64,000 nt of DNA from Notolepis coatsorum (GCA_963971535.1 OZ020589.1:94491020-94555019); one strand, 5' to 3'; numbered from the stretch's first letter, positions 22,650 through 36,598 are shown. Numbers and translations: made by a program. The notes: generated by a model not told the origin, from the sequence alone.

Positions 22650-22980
22650 GAAGACTCCTGTGTATGACAGTGTCTCAGCTGTGACCATGAGACCTGCACC
22701 ACAGACACAGAGTCCACAGCGCAGCAGGGTGACCTCCACTACACCTGTACACCAGCGTTCACTTATCACTCTGACAAGCAGAAGTGCCTCTACTCCACCA
22801 TCCAGTATGCACCTTCAACAATTCTACTTCAACAACAGACCCAATACTGCCCCCAGTGGGTATTTCCTGTTATTACAATGACATAGAGCACCAGATAATT
22901 AGCTTGTACACATTTGTTCCATTTCTTTTTCAGACCCAGTTGAGGAGGATGCCTCTGGGTTGTACAACACAGTCAACAAT
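22650..22980 (+). pseudogene. Degraded exons resembling an immune-receptor cytoplasmic tail
   Basis: After the acceptor-like CCCCATCAG (AG at 22648-22649), frame 1 reads KTPVYDSVSAVTMRPAPQTQ. After a frame change the sequence reads AQQGDLHYTCTPAF and KCLYSTIQYAP. A second acceptor-like TTTTTCAG at 22926-22933 precedes a block reading [17 protein letters not shown]. Repeated YDSV / HYT / LYSTIQ / LYNTV tyrosine motifs with EED runs are typical of fish immunoglobulin-superfamily receptor tails (ITIM-like). The frame break and lack of other exons point to a pseudogene fragment. The family assignment is inferred from motif style only. Confidence 0.4.
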
Positions 22981-23065
22981 AAACACAACACAACACCACA
23001 ACAGTTTTTTTTAATACAGAATTGCACTTAAAGCAGCTACAAGAAGAATCAACAAAATATATGAT

Positions 23066-26416
<3,351 letters not shown>

Positions 26417-26708
26417 ATATATATATATATATATAAAGTAAACAAATGAGACCACTGCTGAAACAATTGATATGATAATTTTCCTAATTCTCATGATAAG
26501 ACCACATTTCCTATAAATACCACCGCTTCCTGTTTCACTGTTAGCTTCCGCCTAACAGTATGGGAACATGTTTTGATGAGAGAGGAGAAGCCTGGCTAAT
26601 GGTGAATGTGAAGTGATTTTTGTTGATGAAGCAGGTTTTGTTGGCAAAATAAAATGTTTGCTTCACCAAAAAATTTGGTCAGCAGCCGCCACTGGTATAC
26701 GTCTATAT
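26417..26708. other. Short AT tract and unassigned sequence
   Basis: Begins with the right half of the TA tract. The rest shows no recognised gene or repeat. It ends with GTCTATAT (26701-26708), the left TSD of the next element. Confidence 0.4.
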
Positions 26709-27019
26709 CAGACCTGGGCATTGTACGGGATGATTCTGACCGGCCCGCAAAATATTACATGATAATAAATTAATTTAAAAAAAATAATAATAATAATTTA
26801 TTAACTATTTTTTTCATGTCAACGTTCACACGCACAATATACGCTTACCTAGGATTTGACTTGATTCAACAACAAAGCAGTCGGGGCAATGGCAAGCCTA
26901 AAACGGTCGAAAGTGTGGTTATTTTTCACAACTGAGGTAGGTAGATTACATTTTTAAAGACTAAAGTACCGAAAAAAAGGTACCGTTGGGTACCGGTATC
27001 GATTCACAGGTACCGGTAC

Positions 27020-28449
27020 TGTTGTGAAGGGCCAGATTAAACCGAATATATATATTTATTTGTATATATATATTTAATTGTATTTGTATATTCTCTAATA
27101 TTCCCTGATATCCCTTGTATATTCCTTGTACAATATGCATTGAATATCCATTCTAGCCTACTGAACATCCCATAATAGTCTCCATTCTACTATTGGTCGA
27201 GACCTTGGTGCCAGGCTGCCATACCCCCCAGACCCAGTTCAAACGTACCGCTCAACATGTACGAACAAGTCCTAGTTCCGCGTAGGAATCTGGCTACCGC
27301 ACCACTAACGGTACTATTTGTTCATAGTGCGTATATATACTGCGCTACTAAAGTAGGACTTCCTTTTTAGTCCAGTTTCTTACCCTCCAATAGAGTGACA
27401 GACGTAAAGCCTCCCCGCGACGCCACGTGTGGGAGTAAGGCCAAGTTCGGCCTACCATCGGTATTGAGACATCGTGTATATTAATATTTGAATAGTCATA
27501 TTTGGCACTATATCGTCGAGTTGGACGTAGTCTATTAAGCTAATAATAGTCTATTCATATGTAGTGCTTCGTGCGGTGAGAATACTATCGTAGTCAGTAC
27601 CCCATCGTTTCGGGCAGAGAACTGGCTGCTTATCCAGGGTGGCCGACCCCATGTGAGGCTGCACCCGAGGAGCCCCAGAGCCGACGAGCGAGTGGACCTG
27701 CATACCGGATTATTCTACCGACGACAGCCCGCCTTCCCAGGCACGGATTATGCTTTGTATACAGTGATTATTCTATGGATAAAGACCAACACTGCCGTGT
27801 GTTGGAAACCCCCCCCCCGGAGAGGACGACAGGTGAGGAGACGCTCTACACGACGAGGTCGCTTCACGTCTCTCCATCGTGGACCGAAGGAAGCCGGCCC
27901 ACAGAGAGTCCAACTGCTTTCATCTGTGGATCGAGGATCGCTGAGGCACCGAGCCGCACAACCGTGGGTTCTCCCAGGATACCCTCGGCCAGACGGATAC
28001 AGCCAGACTCTACCCCCCCCCCCCCTTCTCCAGTTGTCTTACAAGCGACCGGAATTCCCCCCTAGTGTATCCAGTTCTATAATCATTAAAGTATCATTGC
28101 TGTTATTCCTTAACTATTCCAGGTCGTATATGTACCACCTGCGCCTTCAGAGATTGGACGTTCTCTATTGATATACCAACGAATACTCTTGCCATAAAAG
28201 TGCATACTAATTCCCATTCATAAATGTGATTGATTTGATTAAGTGCTTGCTCTACACACCATCGCTGTGTAGAAATAAAGACCTATTTCTAATTCGTACA
28301 TTTGTGTTGGATCCGTTTCATCTACGTGGGAGTGTTTACCATAATTATTTATGCCTAGTACTGGGTGGCCAGAGTCTAAAGTACAAGAGGTAGTGGTAGT
28401 AAGTATCATATCTAACAATACAGTCAGGGAATTGTACCCCTCAGTTACA
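27020..28449 (+). repeat. Pao 5' LTR
   Basis: 1430 bp, TG...CA ends (TGTTGTGAAGG ... TCAGTTACA). TATATA near 27332 and AATAAA at 28274-28279 are candidate promoter and poly(A) signals. It contains an open frame of about 170 codons (27653-28171), also open but shortened to about 137 codons in the 3' LTR by the poly-C length difference; it resembles nothing I know and is likely chance. Confidence 0.95.
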
Positions 28450-28451
28450 AT

Positions 28452-28468
28452 TGGTCCTTCGAGCCGGA
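28452..28468 (+). promoter_or_regulatory. Primer binding site of the Pao element
   Basis: TGGTCCTTCGAGCCGGA begins 2 bp after the LTR with TGG, the complement of a tRNA CCA end, followed by a T-loop-like TTCGA. The tRNA species is not determined. Confidence 0.75.
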
Positions 28469-28517
28469 GGGTAATTAGTGTAATATTAATATAGTGTTAT
28501 TAATATTGAAATGGCCT

Positions 28518-31500
28518 ATGATGAACACTCCACGAAACGATCCTCCTAACCAACGCCCGCAGCGCGAACGACGGCTCCCTCAGTACTTAGAGGCTTACGC
28601 TGTCAGTCAACAACCTAGTCTTCTACTAACAGTAAACGCGGTAAAACTAGAAAGTAAAAGTATGTCTAACCCCAACGCCCAGACTACCCCGACCATAGAG
28701 GCCCCTACGGGTTCTAATGTAACTGACCAAGTTCACGGTGGGGACCAGTGGGAACCAGACATGACTTCACACCCCGCCAGTACTGAAGAAGTAGTCCCCG
28801 ATGAGTCCCGGGAGGAATACAACGCTACCGAGAGAGAACTCGGCACGGAAGAAGACGGGGAGAGCACCGTGGAGATAGAGCTCCAAGGCTCCGCAAGGAG
28901 TACCCCGAGGGAAGGCTCCCCTATACAACCGCCTTCTCCCAGCGAGGCAGAGAGGACCCTACAGCAGGCCTTCCTCATCAGCCTGAACGCCGCTGCTGAA
29001 CGCGACCGACTGCAGATCCAGCAGCGGAGCGAAGAAGAGCATATACGTCTAGAAATAAGACGCATTCAGAGGGAAGAGAATGTGGCCCGAGACCGAGCAG
29101 ACAGCCAGCGAGCAGCTGCTGGTGCTCTACGGGATGCAGAGCGCGACAGACAGCAAGCGCAACTAATAGAACAGCTGATCAGACGGACAACACCCTCTCC
29201 CTCCGCCAGAGGCTCCAGGAACTCGTCTAGACACACCTCCAGGGCGGCATCCCCTAGCCGAGTAAACAACCCTGAACTTGACCAACAGACGAGGTCTATA
29301 CCCCCCACAGACCACCTCCCCCCACCGGTCCAAGCGAGACCTAGCAACCGGGAAGGAGCAGCATATCCTGTGGAGAGGCTAAACCAGAGACTACAAGCAC
29401 TGGATGACCTAACTGAAGACGAAGAGGAAGAGGAGGAGAACCACGCCCGACGACAGCACAGTACTCTACCGGACCAGGAGGTCCGGTACAGCCCAGGCTA
29501 TACTCCCGCGGAGCTGCGCTACAGACCCCCGACTCTATACACGGGTGAGCACGACGCACGACCCGCACCTAGGAACAGCACCTGGACAAGCGGGCCATGG
29601 TACACTGCCGGTACCAGCCCATACCAAGGAGCGGGAGGAGACTCGCCTAGGAGGCCTCTCCCCCAACGCTCGCCGATGTATCCACAGTCAGCGTCATACA
29701 TTGGCACGCCTATGGTACCCGACTTCACCCAAGAGAACCGGGCCCAGTATACAGAACTCCGCATGTGTCTGGAGACCATGTTGGTGGATGTATTGGATGA
29801 ACGCCATAAATACGCCATCCTACTGAAGCACTTAAAGGTACCCCGCGCACATAATATAGCGCTCGCCTACGCGACTTCCACCACCCCATACACAGCAGCG
29901 CTGGTAGCATTGGACCAGAGGTATGGGCGCATATGGGATTACGTGATCCAGGAGATCCGACACATCGACCGCTTACCCCCAGCAATAGACAATCGAGCAC
30001 TGGACGACCTGTCCATCAGAGTGCAGTCCCTGGTAGGGATGTTGGGAGCGCAGAGAGAGAAGGGGAGGCATGAACTTTACGCCAACTCAAATGTGGAAAG
30101 GATCTTGGAGAAGCTGCCGCCCGCTCGACAGGAGCGTTTTAGGCGGCAGAGAGACCACCGAGACCCGAATGGCCCCGAACCGAACCGCCTCGATCTAGCA
30201 GACTTCCTGGCGAGAGAAGTCAGCAGCCTACGGCTAGATACATTCGGACGGAGCACCCCTGGCTCCAGAGAAGGAACCAGACGACTAAATGATGGAAGAA
30301 GATCGGTGACTGTGATGCACCAATCGGAGTCAGTACCGAGCAGCAGGAGCCACAGTACCCCCTCCAGAACGGAGAAGTGGAAGATAGCGTGCCCCTACTG
30401 TGAGAAAGAACACTGGCTAGCGCAATGTGACTCCTTCCCCAAGCTGAACGCGGAGGAAGCAAGTCAATGGATAAAGTCCAACAAGCGCTGTTTTCGCTGT
30501 GCGCGCTCACACATGGCAGCCGAATGCCGCTTAAAGAAAAGGTGCACCAAGTGCGATGGAGCCCATCTGGTCATACTTCACGACAGTAACAGACGGCGCC
30601 CTTCACCCGCACCATCCAGCAGCAAAGCGAGCGTCATGTACATCGATCCCGCCAGCAGCAGTGGAGCCCGAGTACTCCTAAAAGTAGTGCGTGTGACACT
30701 AAGCTACCAGAATAAAGTCCTGGACACTTACGCCGTCCTCGATGACGGGTCAGAGAAGACCCTTCTGCTCGCCTCCGCTGCGGCCCAGCTAGGGCTGCGG
30801 GGAAGTGAAACCCAAATGACAATTCGGACAATAAGACGAGATTTGAAGACGATAAAGGGCGAGAATGTCTCATTCTCTATCGCAGCAAGCGGCCAGCCTG
30901 AGCGACGGTACCAGATTACAGACGCTTTCACCAGCCAAGAAATAGGACTGTCGCGGTACACATACCCCGTCGCCAAGCTGATGGAGAAATATGCACATCT
31001 GCGCAAGTTACCGATCCCGCTCATAGACAATGCTATGCCGACCCTGTTGATAGGCTCCGACCATGCAGACCTCATTGTCCCGATAGACCGGGTTCATACC
31101 GGACCCCGAGGCTGTCCTGCAGCAGTCGAGACCCGTTTGGGATGGACTCTCCAAGGCCCGCTCGCCAAATCTCTCAACCGAAGTACAGCCACTAGATGTC
31201 TCCACTCCCGAGTCACAGAGGGAGAAACCGCACTCCTGCAACACGTAGAGCGGTTATGGACCTTGGAACAAATGCCCTTTAAGAACGGAAAGAAAGACAT
31301 TCGCTCTAAAGATGACATTTACGCCATTCACCTCCTCGAGACAGGGACCAAGAGAGTCCCGGTCAACGGCGTGTTGAGATACGCCACGCCACTCCTGCGG
31401 CGAGAAGGAATGCCTACTTTCCACGCCAAGACAGACGCCACAGAACGGTACCTGCTGAACACGGAGCGGCGCTTAGCCAAGAACCCCGCCCAAGAGAGTG

Positions 31501-32498
31501 TATACCGCGCTGAGATTGAGAAGCTCATCACAGCGGGACACGTCACAAAGATGGACATTAAAGAGGCTGACCAGACCACTGAATCGTGGTACGTGCCTCA
31601 CCACAAGGTCCATCACAACGGTAAAGACCGCATAGTATTTAACTGCAGCTACCAGATCGGATCCCAAAATCTGAATAAAGAGTTACTGCCCGGTCCCACA
31701 CTCGGCCCCTCCCTACTCGGCGTTCTACTCCGCTTCCGCCAGGAAAAGGTGGCCATCAGCGGGGACATCAAAGGAATGTTCCTGCAGGTGAGATTAGTAG
31801 AGGAGGACAAGCCCCTGTTACGGTTCCTATGGAGAGAGAAGCCAGGAGATGAGCACCCAGCCATCTACCAATGGGAAGTCCTCCCCTTCGGAACGACGTG
31901 CAGCCCCTGCTGTGCTACATTTGCACTACAGAAACATGTAGCAGAGGACCCAGCAGCGGACGAAGAGGTCCGACACAGCGTAAAGAACAGCTTCTACGTA
32001 GACAACTGTCTACAAAGCCTTTCAACCCAGGAAGAAGCCGAGGCTCTCCTGATTAAACTCCGCGCCTCATTGATCAAAGGCGGCTTTGATCTCAGGCAGT
32101 GGGCCAGCAGCGATCCGCAAGTACTGCGCAGCCTCTCCTCCGAGGACAAGGCAGCCAGCAGCGAGACCTGGATGGCTACAATCCCGGGAGAAGCCCAGGA
32201 GATGACCCTGGGATTGGTGTGGCGATTCAAAACAGATTCGCTTCACTACAGACACAAGCCCCTGACTACGGAGCAGGGAAGGCCGGCGGCGGCGCCGACC
32301 ACCAGACGGAGTGTGTACACAACACTCGCCCGACAATATGACCCGCTAGGATGTATTCTACCGTACACCACCAGGGCAAAAATGATTGTACGAGCATTGT
32401 GGGACAAGGACCAGGGCTGGGACGACCCCATTCCCGCACATCCTTGCATCCAACTGGAGAGAGTGGGAGATGGAGCTCCACTCACTCCCAGGCGTTAA
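28518..32498 (+). CDS. Pao Gag-Pol polyprotein, N-terminal and RT part
   Basis: A long open frame; the first in-frame ATG is at 28518, because the codon at 28494 that also opens the frame is GTG. In order: a charged Gln/Arg/Glu-rich region; a Gag core of DUF1759 type (about 29700-30240); cysteine-rich knuckles beginning CPYC (about 30389), CFRC (about 30488) and CTKC (about 30544); a DUF1758-type retropepsin with YAVLDDGSEKTLL (about 30730-30770); and an RT with IVFNCSY, SGDIKGMF, LPFGTTCSPC and the catalytic FYVDNCLQS (about 31990-32015). The frame then enters the WDDP linker and stops at 32498 after a frame change near 32440-32465. BEL/Pao elements normally encode one long Gag-Pol, so the stop truncates the protein before RNase H. 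Confidence 0.9.
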   Translation: MMNTPRNDPPNQRPQRERRLPQYLEAYAVSQQPSLLLTVNAVKLESKSMSNPNAQTTPTIEAPTGSNVTDQVHGGDQWEPDMTSHPASTEEVVPDESREEYNATERELGTEEDGESTVEIELQGSARSTPREGSPIQPPSPSEAERTLQQAFLISLNAAAERDRLQIQQRSEEEHIRLEIRRIQREENVARDRADSQRAAAGALRDAERDRQQAQLIEQLIRRTTPSPSARGSRNSSRHTSRAASPSRVNNPELDQQTRSIPPTDHLPPPVQARPSNREGAAYPVERLNQRLQALDDLTEDEEEEEENHARRQHSTLPDQEVRYSPGYTPAELRYRPPTLYTGEHDARPAPRNSTWTSGPWYTAGTSPYQGAGGDSPRRPLPQRSPMYPQSASYIGTPMVPDFTQENRAQYTELRMCLETMLVDVLDERHKYAILLKHLKVPRAHNIALAYATSTTPYTAALVALDQRYGRIWDYVIQEIRHIDRLPPAIDNRALDDLSIRVQSLVGMLGAQREKGRHELYANSNVERILEKLPPARQERFRRQRDHRDPNGPEPNRLDLADFLAREVSSLRLDTFGRSTPGSREGTRRLNDGRRSVTVMHQSESVPSSRSHSTPSRTEKWKIACPYCEKEHWLAQCDSFPKLNAEEASQWIKSNKRCFRCARSHMAAECRLKKRCTKCDGAHLVILHDSNRRRPSPAPSSSKASVMYIDPASSSGARVLLKVVRVTLSYQNKVLDTYAVLDDGSEKTLLLASAAAQLGLRGSETQMTIRTIRRDLKTIKGENVSFSIAASGQPERRYQITDAFTSQEIGLSRYTYPVAKLMEKYAHLRKLPIPLIDNAMPTLLIGSDHADLIVPIDRVHTGPRGCPAAVETRLGWTLQGPLAKSLNRSTATRCLHSRVTEGETALLQHVERLWTLEQMPFKNGKKDIRSKDDIYAIHLLETGTKRVPVNGVLRYATPLLRREGMPTFHAKTDATERYLLNTERRLAKNPAQESVYRAEIEKLITAGHVTKMDIKEADQTTESWYVPHHKVHHNGKDRIVFNCSYQIGSQNLNKELLPGPTLGPSLLGVLLRFRQEKVAISGDIKGMFLQVRLVEEDKPLLRFLWREKPGDEHPAIYQWEVLPFGTTCSPCCATFALQKHVAEDPAADEEVRHSVKNSFYVDNCLQSLSTQEEAEALLIKLRASLIKGGFDLRQWASSDPQVLRSLSSEDKAASSETWMATIPGEAQEMTLGLVWRFKTDSLHYRHKPLTTEQGRPAAAPTTRRSVYTTLARQYDPLGCILPYTTRAKMIVRALWDKDQGWDDPIPAHPCIQLERVGDGAPLTPRR

Positions 32499-33222
32499 TA
32501 TGCGCCGAAGCTACTTCCCACCCACGGTGAGGCCAGAGACATGTAAAATGGACTTACACGTCTTCAGTGACGCCTCAGAGGTCGCATACGGATCAGTAGC
32601 CTACTTGCGGGCCCAAGAAGAGGGGGGAGAGATCTACACAGCATTTGTCCTCGCCCGCTCGAGAATAGCCCCACGCAAGCAACAATCTATCCCACGCCTA
32701 GAGCTCTGCGCAGCCCTAGCCGGAGCGCACCTAGCCACGCTCATCCAACGTGAGCTCACCATACCGGTGTCTAGAACAATCCTGTGGTCAGATTCCACGA
32801 CAGTACTCGCCTGGATCAAATCGGACTCATGCAAGTACAAAGTCTTCGTGGGAGTCAGAGTCACCGAGATTCAAGACTTAACCGAAGAGTTAACCGGAGA
32901 AACAGAGTGGCGCTACGTTGATACAAAACAGAACCCAGCTGACGTCATCACCCGGGGAATGCCCCTAGATGACCTCACCCGTCGCAATGTCTACAGTGAC
33001 GGCCCAGCATTCCTAAAGCTCCCGGAAGGAGAGTGGCCCACGCCTATCCCGAGGGAAGCCAGTCAGGAGGAGGCTGAGAATAAGAAGCCTGTGTTCTGTG
33101 GATTGAGCACTGTTATCTCCGTAGACCCCAACATAGATGATTGCACTACCATAGAGAGTGCACAACAAAGGACATTCCTACTGCACTACCTACCGTCCCT
33201 ACAGACCGCCAGAAGTGGGTAA
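32440..33222 (+). pseudogene. Pao RNase H region in shifted frame; integrase missing
   Basis: In the +1 frame the polyprotein resumes with NWREWEMELHSLP, then the RNase H block DLHVFSDASEVAYGSVAYL, IPRLELCAALAG, LWSDSTTVLAWIKS and the BEL signature WRYVDTKQNPADVITRG. About 40-60 codons later, where an H2C2 zinc-binding domain and a DDE integrase core of several hundred residues should follow, the reading passes directly to the YLPSLQ segment that normally lies after the integrase. A deletion within roughly 33120-33185 is inferred. Confidence 0.85.
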
Positions 33223-33458
33223 AGGAGAGAGACAATTTGACAGAAGGAACAGTCGTCATGATTATTGATCAATCACTGCCCAGAGCTATGTGGCCGGCCG
33301 GCCGCGTAAGCAAAGTGATCACCGGTGCCGACGGCAAGGTCCGAGCAGCTGAAGTGCTTGTCCAGGGTCGCACTTACACCCGTCCCGTGGCGAGGCTCAT
33401 AGAACTGCCCCGACTCCCAGACACAATCGATGATGACCATGACCCTATAACCCTATGA
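33190..33458 (+). pseudogene. Pao Pol C-terminal domain (DUF5641-like)
   Basis: Back in the first frame, RQKWVKERDNLTEGTVVMII, PRAMWPAGRV and YTRPVARLIELP are the conserved C-terminal domain found after BEL integrases. The switch from the shifted frame occurs within CTACAGACCGCC (about 33203-33215). A purine-rich AGGGGGTGGC just upstream of the 3' LTR (about 33557-33566) is the likely polypurine tract. Confidence 0.85.
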
Positions 33459-33566
33459 CTTTGTGAAGTTGACTGACCCCTACAGCAAACCCTTATGTGT
33501 AAATAGACAACGCGATTAATCTGTCTCTGCTTAACTGATTAGGTCTGGGACCAATCAGGGGGTGGC

Positions 33567-34997
33567 TGTTGTGAAGGGCCAGATTAAACCGAATATATAT
33601 ATTTATTTGTATATATATATTTAATTGTATTTGTATATTCTCTAATATTCCCTGATATCCCTTGTATATTCCTTGTACAATATGCATTGAATATCCATTC
33701 TAGCCTACTGAACATCCCATAATAGTCTCCATTCTACTATTGGTCGAGACCTTGGTGCCAGGCTGCCATACCCCCCAGACCCAGTTCAAACGTACCGCTC
33801 AACATGTACGAACAAGTCCTAGTTCCGCGTAGGAATCTGGCTACCGCACCACTAACGGTACTATTTGTTCATAGTGCGTATATATACTGCGCTACTAAAG
33901 TAGGACTTCCTTTTTAGTCCAGTTTCTTACCCTCCAATAGAGTGACAGACGTAAAGCCTCCCCGCGACGCCACGTGTGGGAGTAAGGCCAAGTTCGGCCT
34001 ACCATCGGTATTGAGACATCGTGTATATTAATATTTGAATAGTCATATTTGGCACTATATCGTCGAGTTGGACGTAGTCTATTAAGCTAATAATAGTCTA
34101 TTCATATGTAGTGCTTCGTGCGGTGAGAATACTATCGTAGTCAGTACCCCATCGTTTCGGGCAGAGAACTGGCTGCTTATCCAGGGTGGCCGACCCCATG
34201 TGAGGCTGCACCCGAGGAGCCCCAGAGCCGACGAGCGAGTGGACCTGCATACCGGATTATTCTACCGACGACAGCCCGCCTTCCCAGGCACGGATTATGC
34301 TTTGTATACAGTGATTATTCTATGGATAAAGACCAACACTGCCGTGTGTTGGAAACCCCCCCCCCGGAGAGGACGACAGGTGAGGAGACGCTCTACACGA
34401 CGAGGTCGCTTCACGTCTCTCCATCGTGGACCGAAGGAAGCCGGCCCACAGAGAGTCCAACTGCTTTCATCTGTGGATCGAGGATCGCTGAGGCACCGAG
34501 CCGCACAACCGTGGGTTCTCCCAGGATACCCTCGGCCAGACGGATACAGCCAGACTCTACCCCCCCCCCCCCCTTCTCCAGTTGTCTTACAAGCGACCGG
34601 AATTCCCCCCTAGTGTATCCAGTTCTATAATCATTAAAGTATCATTGCTGTTATTCCTTAACTATTCCAGGTCGTATATGTACCACCTGCGCCTTCAGAG
34701 ATTGGACGTTCTCTATTGATATACCAACGAATACTCTTGCCATAAAAGTGCATACTAATTCCCATTCATAAATGTGATTGATTTGATTAAGTGCTTGCTC
34801 TACACACCATCGCTGTGTAGAAATAAAGACCTATTTCTAATTTGTACATTTGTGTTGGATCCGTTTCATCTACGTGGGAGTGTTTACCATAATTATTTAT
34901 GCCTAGTACTGGGTGGCCAGAGTCTAAAGTACAAGAGGTAGTGGTAGTAAGTATCATATCTAACAATACAGTCAGGGAATTGTACCCCTCAGTTACA
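33567..34997 (+). repeat. Pao 3' LTR
   Basis: 1431 bp, essentially identical to the 5' LTR; followed immediately by the TSD copy GGTAC. Confidence 0.95.
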
Positions 34998-35091
34998 GGT
35001 ACCGTATCAGTTCAAATGTGAACGGTACCCATCCCTACTGAACACACAACTGCAGGGCAAGGGCATTTTTGCATAGCCATGGGAAGCCTTC

Positions 35092-35614
35092 ATGACAAAG
35101 TTGCAATTAATTTCAAGGCAACTAGGCAGCAACAATCTCGAACACATGAAAACCCTGAAAGAAGTCAAACCATCAGCTGATCACCGGCACAGGTACTCAT
35201 CCATGTTGGGAGCATTGCATGATGCATTTTCAAGGCGTTTTCAAGATTTCAAAAAGGTTGAGGATGAAATGCAGCTGGTTTCCTCTCCCTTTACCTGCAG
35301 TGTTGATAGTTGTTCAGCTTGAACTCATTGACCTGCAGTCTGATTCACTACTGAAAGAGCACTTTAAGTCAGCATCACTGCTAGAGTTCTACTCTGCTCT
35401 CAAGGAGGAGAACTTTCCAAACATGAGGAGACATGCTCAGAAGATGTTGGTTCTCTTTGGATCCACCTATGTGAACAGACATTCTCAGTCATGACGTTTA
35501 CCAAGTCCAGGTACAGATCCTCTCTCACTGATAAACATCTGGCAGCTGTGCTTCGCATCTCCACCTCAGACATGCAACCTGACTTTGACAGAGACTGGAT
35601 TTCTCACACTGAAT
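35092..35614 (+). pseudogene. hAT transposase C-terminal remnant (GTF2IRD2-like)
   Basis: Across frame changes this reads HRYSSMLGALHDAFSRRFQD, LELIDLQSDSLLKEHFKS, FYSALKEENFPNMRRHAQKM and VLFGSTYV. A third frame gives SVMTFTKSRYRSSLTDKHLA then VLRISTSDM. This is the end of the transposase family domesticated in vertebrates as GTF2IRD2/FAM200-like proteins. Several frameshifts make it dead. Confidence 0.8.
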
Positions 35615-36181
35615 GAAAAAAAAAAACACTAAAATGTGGAAATATAACAAGTGAAATGGGACACTTGATATATTTTTTTTTCTTTTTTTTGCACAGTTCT
35701 GAAAACATTAAATGTTTAATATAGGCATGTAAAGTAAAAAAGGCTACAAAACTGGGACACTTTTCTTTACACAGTTCAGTGACATGTCTTGTTTATTTTG
35801 GCTATAAGATGATGTGATGTCTTTAGAAAGCTAAGAAAATCCTTGTTTCAATAGTATATGAAACTCAAAATAATAACTTTATTTGTATAGCACTTTTTCA
35901 TACGTGCCCTTTGTTATTAATGTTTCACATTTTGTTCATCATTTTGGAAATAAATTCTATTTGAATAAATGATATTTTTGAAAGCTAACCTCACCTTTTA
36001 ATTGCCAAATAATAACATACACTCTTACCAGGGGTCAAAACAATGCCATTTACTGCTTTTTATATAGAAATAAAATGTATTATGCATAATTGAGTTTGGA
36101 ATTTTGGCCCGGCCCTCCAACATATTTTCAGTTGCTCATTCGGCCTCCTGGGAAAAATAATTTCCCACCCCTGGTCTATAT

Positions 36182-36374
36182 GTATGTGTGTATGTGTATA
36201 CATGTGCACATGCGCGTGTATGTATATGTATATATTGATATGTGGGACTTCAGACCCCAGGAAGACTAGCTGGTGCCATTGACATCAGCTAATGGGGATC
36301 TTTTTAATAAACAAACAATAAACAAACTTGTCAAGCCCATACAGCGCAACAAAGGTTTTCCACAGGACTCCCAG
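36182..36374. other. TG/TA-rich simple sequence and unassigned
   Basis: Degenerate TGTATG/TATA microsatellite to about 36240, then sequence ending in repeated AATAAACAAAC. No gene. Confidence 0.5.
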
Positions 36375-36598
36375 GGGCGGTGTGGCAGTGGTTCTGGAGG
36401 TAGAGCAGTCGTCTGGTTATCCAGAGGTTCCTGGTTCGATTCCCGCTCCTCCCGGGCAGCGTGTCGAAGTGTTCTTGAGCGAGACACTTAACCCATAACT
36501 GCCCCCGATGGTCGGTGAGTGAATGGGTAAAAATGTGAGGAACAAATTGTAAAGCGCTTTGGATAAAAGCTGCTATATAAATGCAGCCATTTACCATT
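36375..36598 (+). mobile_element. tRNA-derived SINE with LINE-like tail
   Basis: The head has an A-box-like TCTGGAGGTAGAGCAGTCG and a B-box GGTTCGATTCC with tRNA-like spacing. The tail AAGCGCTTTGGATAAAAGC plus CTATATAAATGCAGCCATTT resembles L2 LINE 3' ends, the usual way SINEs borrow LINE machinery. It is a different family from the 13338 and 54485 SINEs. Confidence 0.75.

Larger units (their letters stand above)
27020..34997 (+). mobile_element. BEL/Pao LTR retrotransposon, young, integrase-deleted
   Basis: Two LTRs (27020-28449, 33567-34997) enclose a Gag-Pol region. The 5-bp TSD GGTAC is at 27015-27019 and 34998-35002. The LTRs show one substitution (C28295/T34843) and one length change in a poly-C run (13 against 14). 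Gag, zinc knuckles, protease, RT and RNase H are recognisable. The H2C2 and rve integrase core is absent, and two frame changes occur after RT. Confidence 0.93.
26709..36173 (+). mobile_element. Decayed GTF2IRD2/ZBED-like hAT element, host of the Pao insertion
   Basis: Left end CAGACCTGGGCATTGTACGG and right end TTTCCCACCCCTG, flanked by exact 8-bp GTCTATAT copies (26701-26708, 36174-36181). Remnants of the transposase C-terminus lie at 35092-35614. Most of the rest was lost or replaced: a GGTACC-rich small element ending GGTACCCATCCCTA (right side to about 35036) sits inside it, and the Pao retrotransposon sits inside that. Confidence 0.8.

Noticed and set aside
27653-28171. Open frame of 172 codons near the Pao 5' LTR, repeated at 34200-34613
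   Set aside because: Lies wholly inside both LTRs; the two versions diverge in frame where the poly-C length differs. Basic Arg/Pro-rich composition and no known domain; treated as chance.
32440-32470. Programmed +1 frameshift in the Pao polyprotein
   Set aside because: No slippery sequence or rare-codon context is evident, and BEL/Pao elements normally use one frame; a mutation is simpler. Kept only as a finding to check.
36400-36470. tRNA gene-like A and B boxes
   Set aside because: Part of a SINE with diverged tRNA head and LINE-like tail; no intact cloverleaf expected. The same applies to the heads at 13338, 15002-15038 and 54485.
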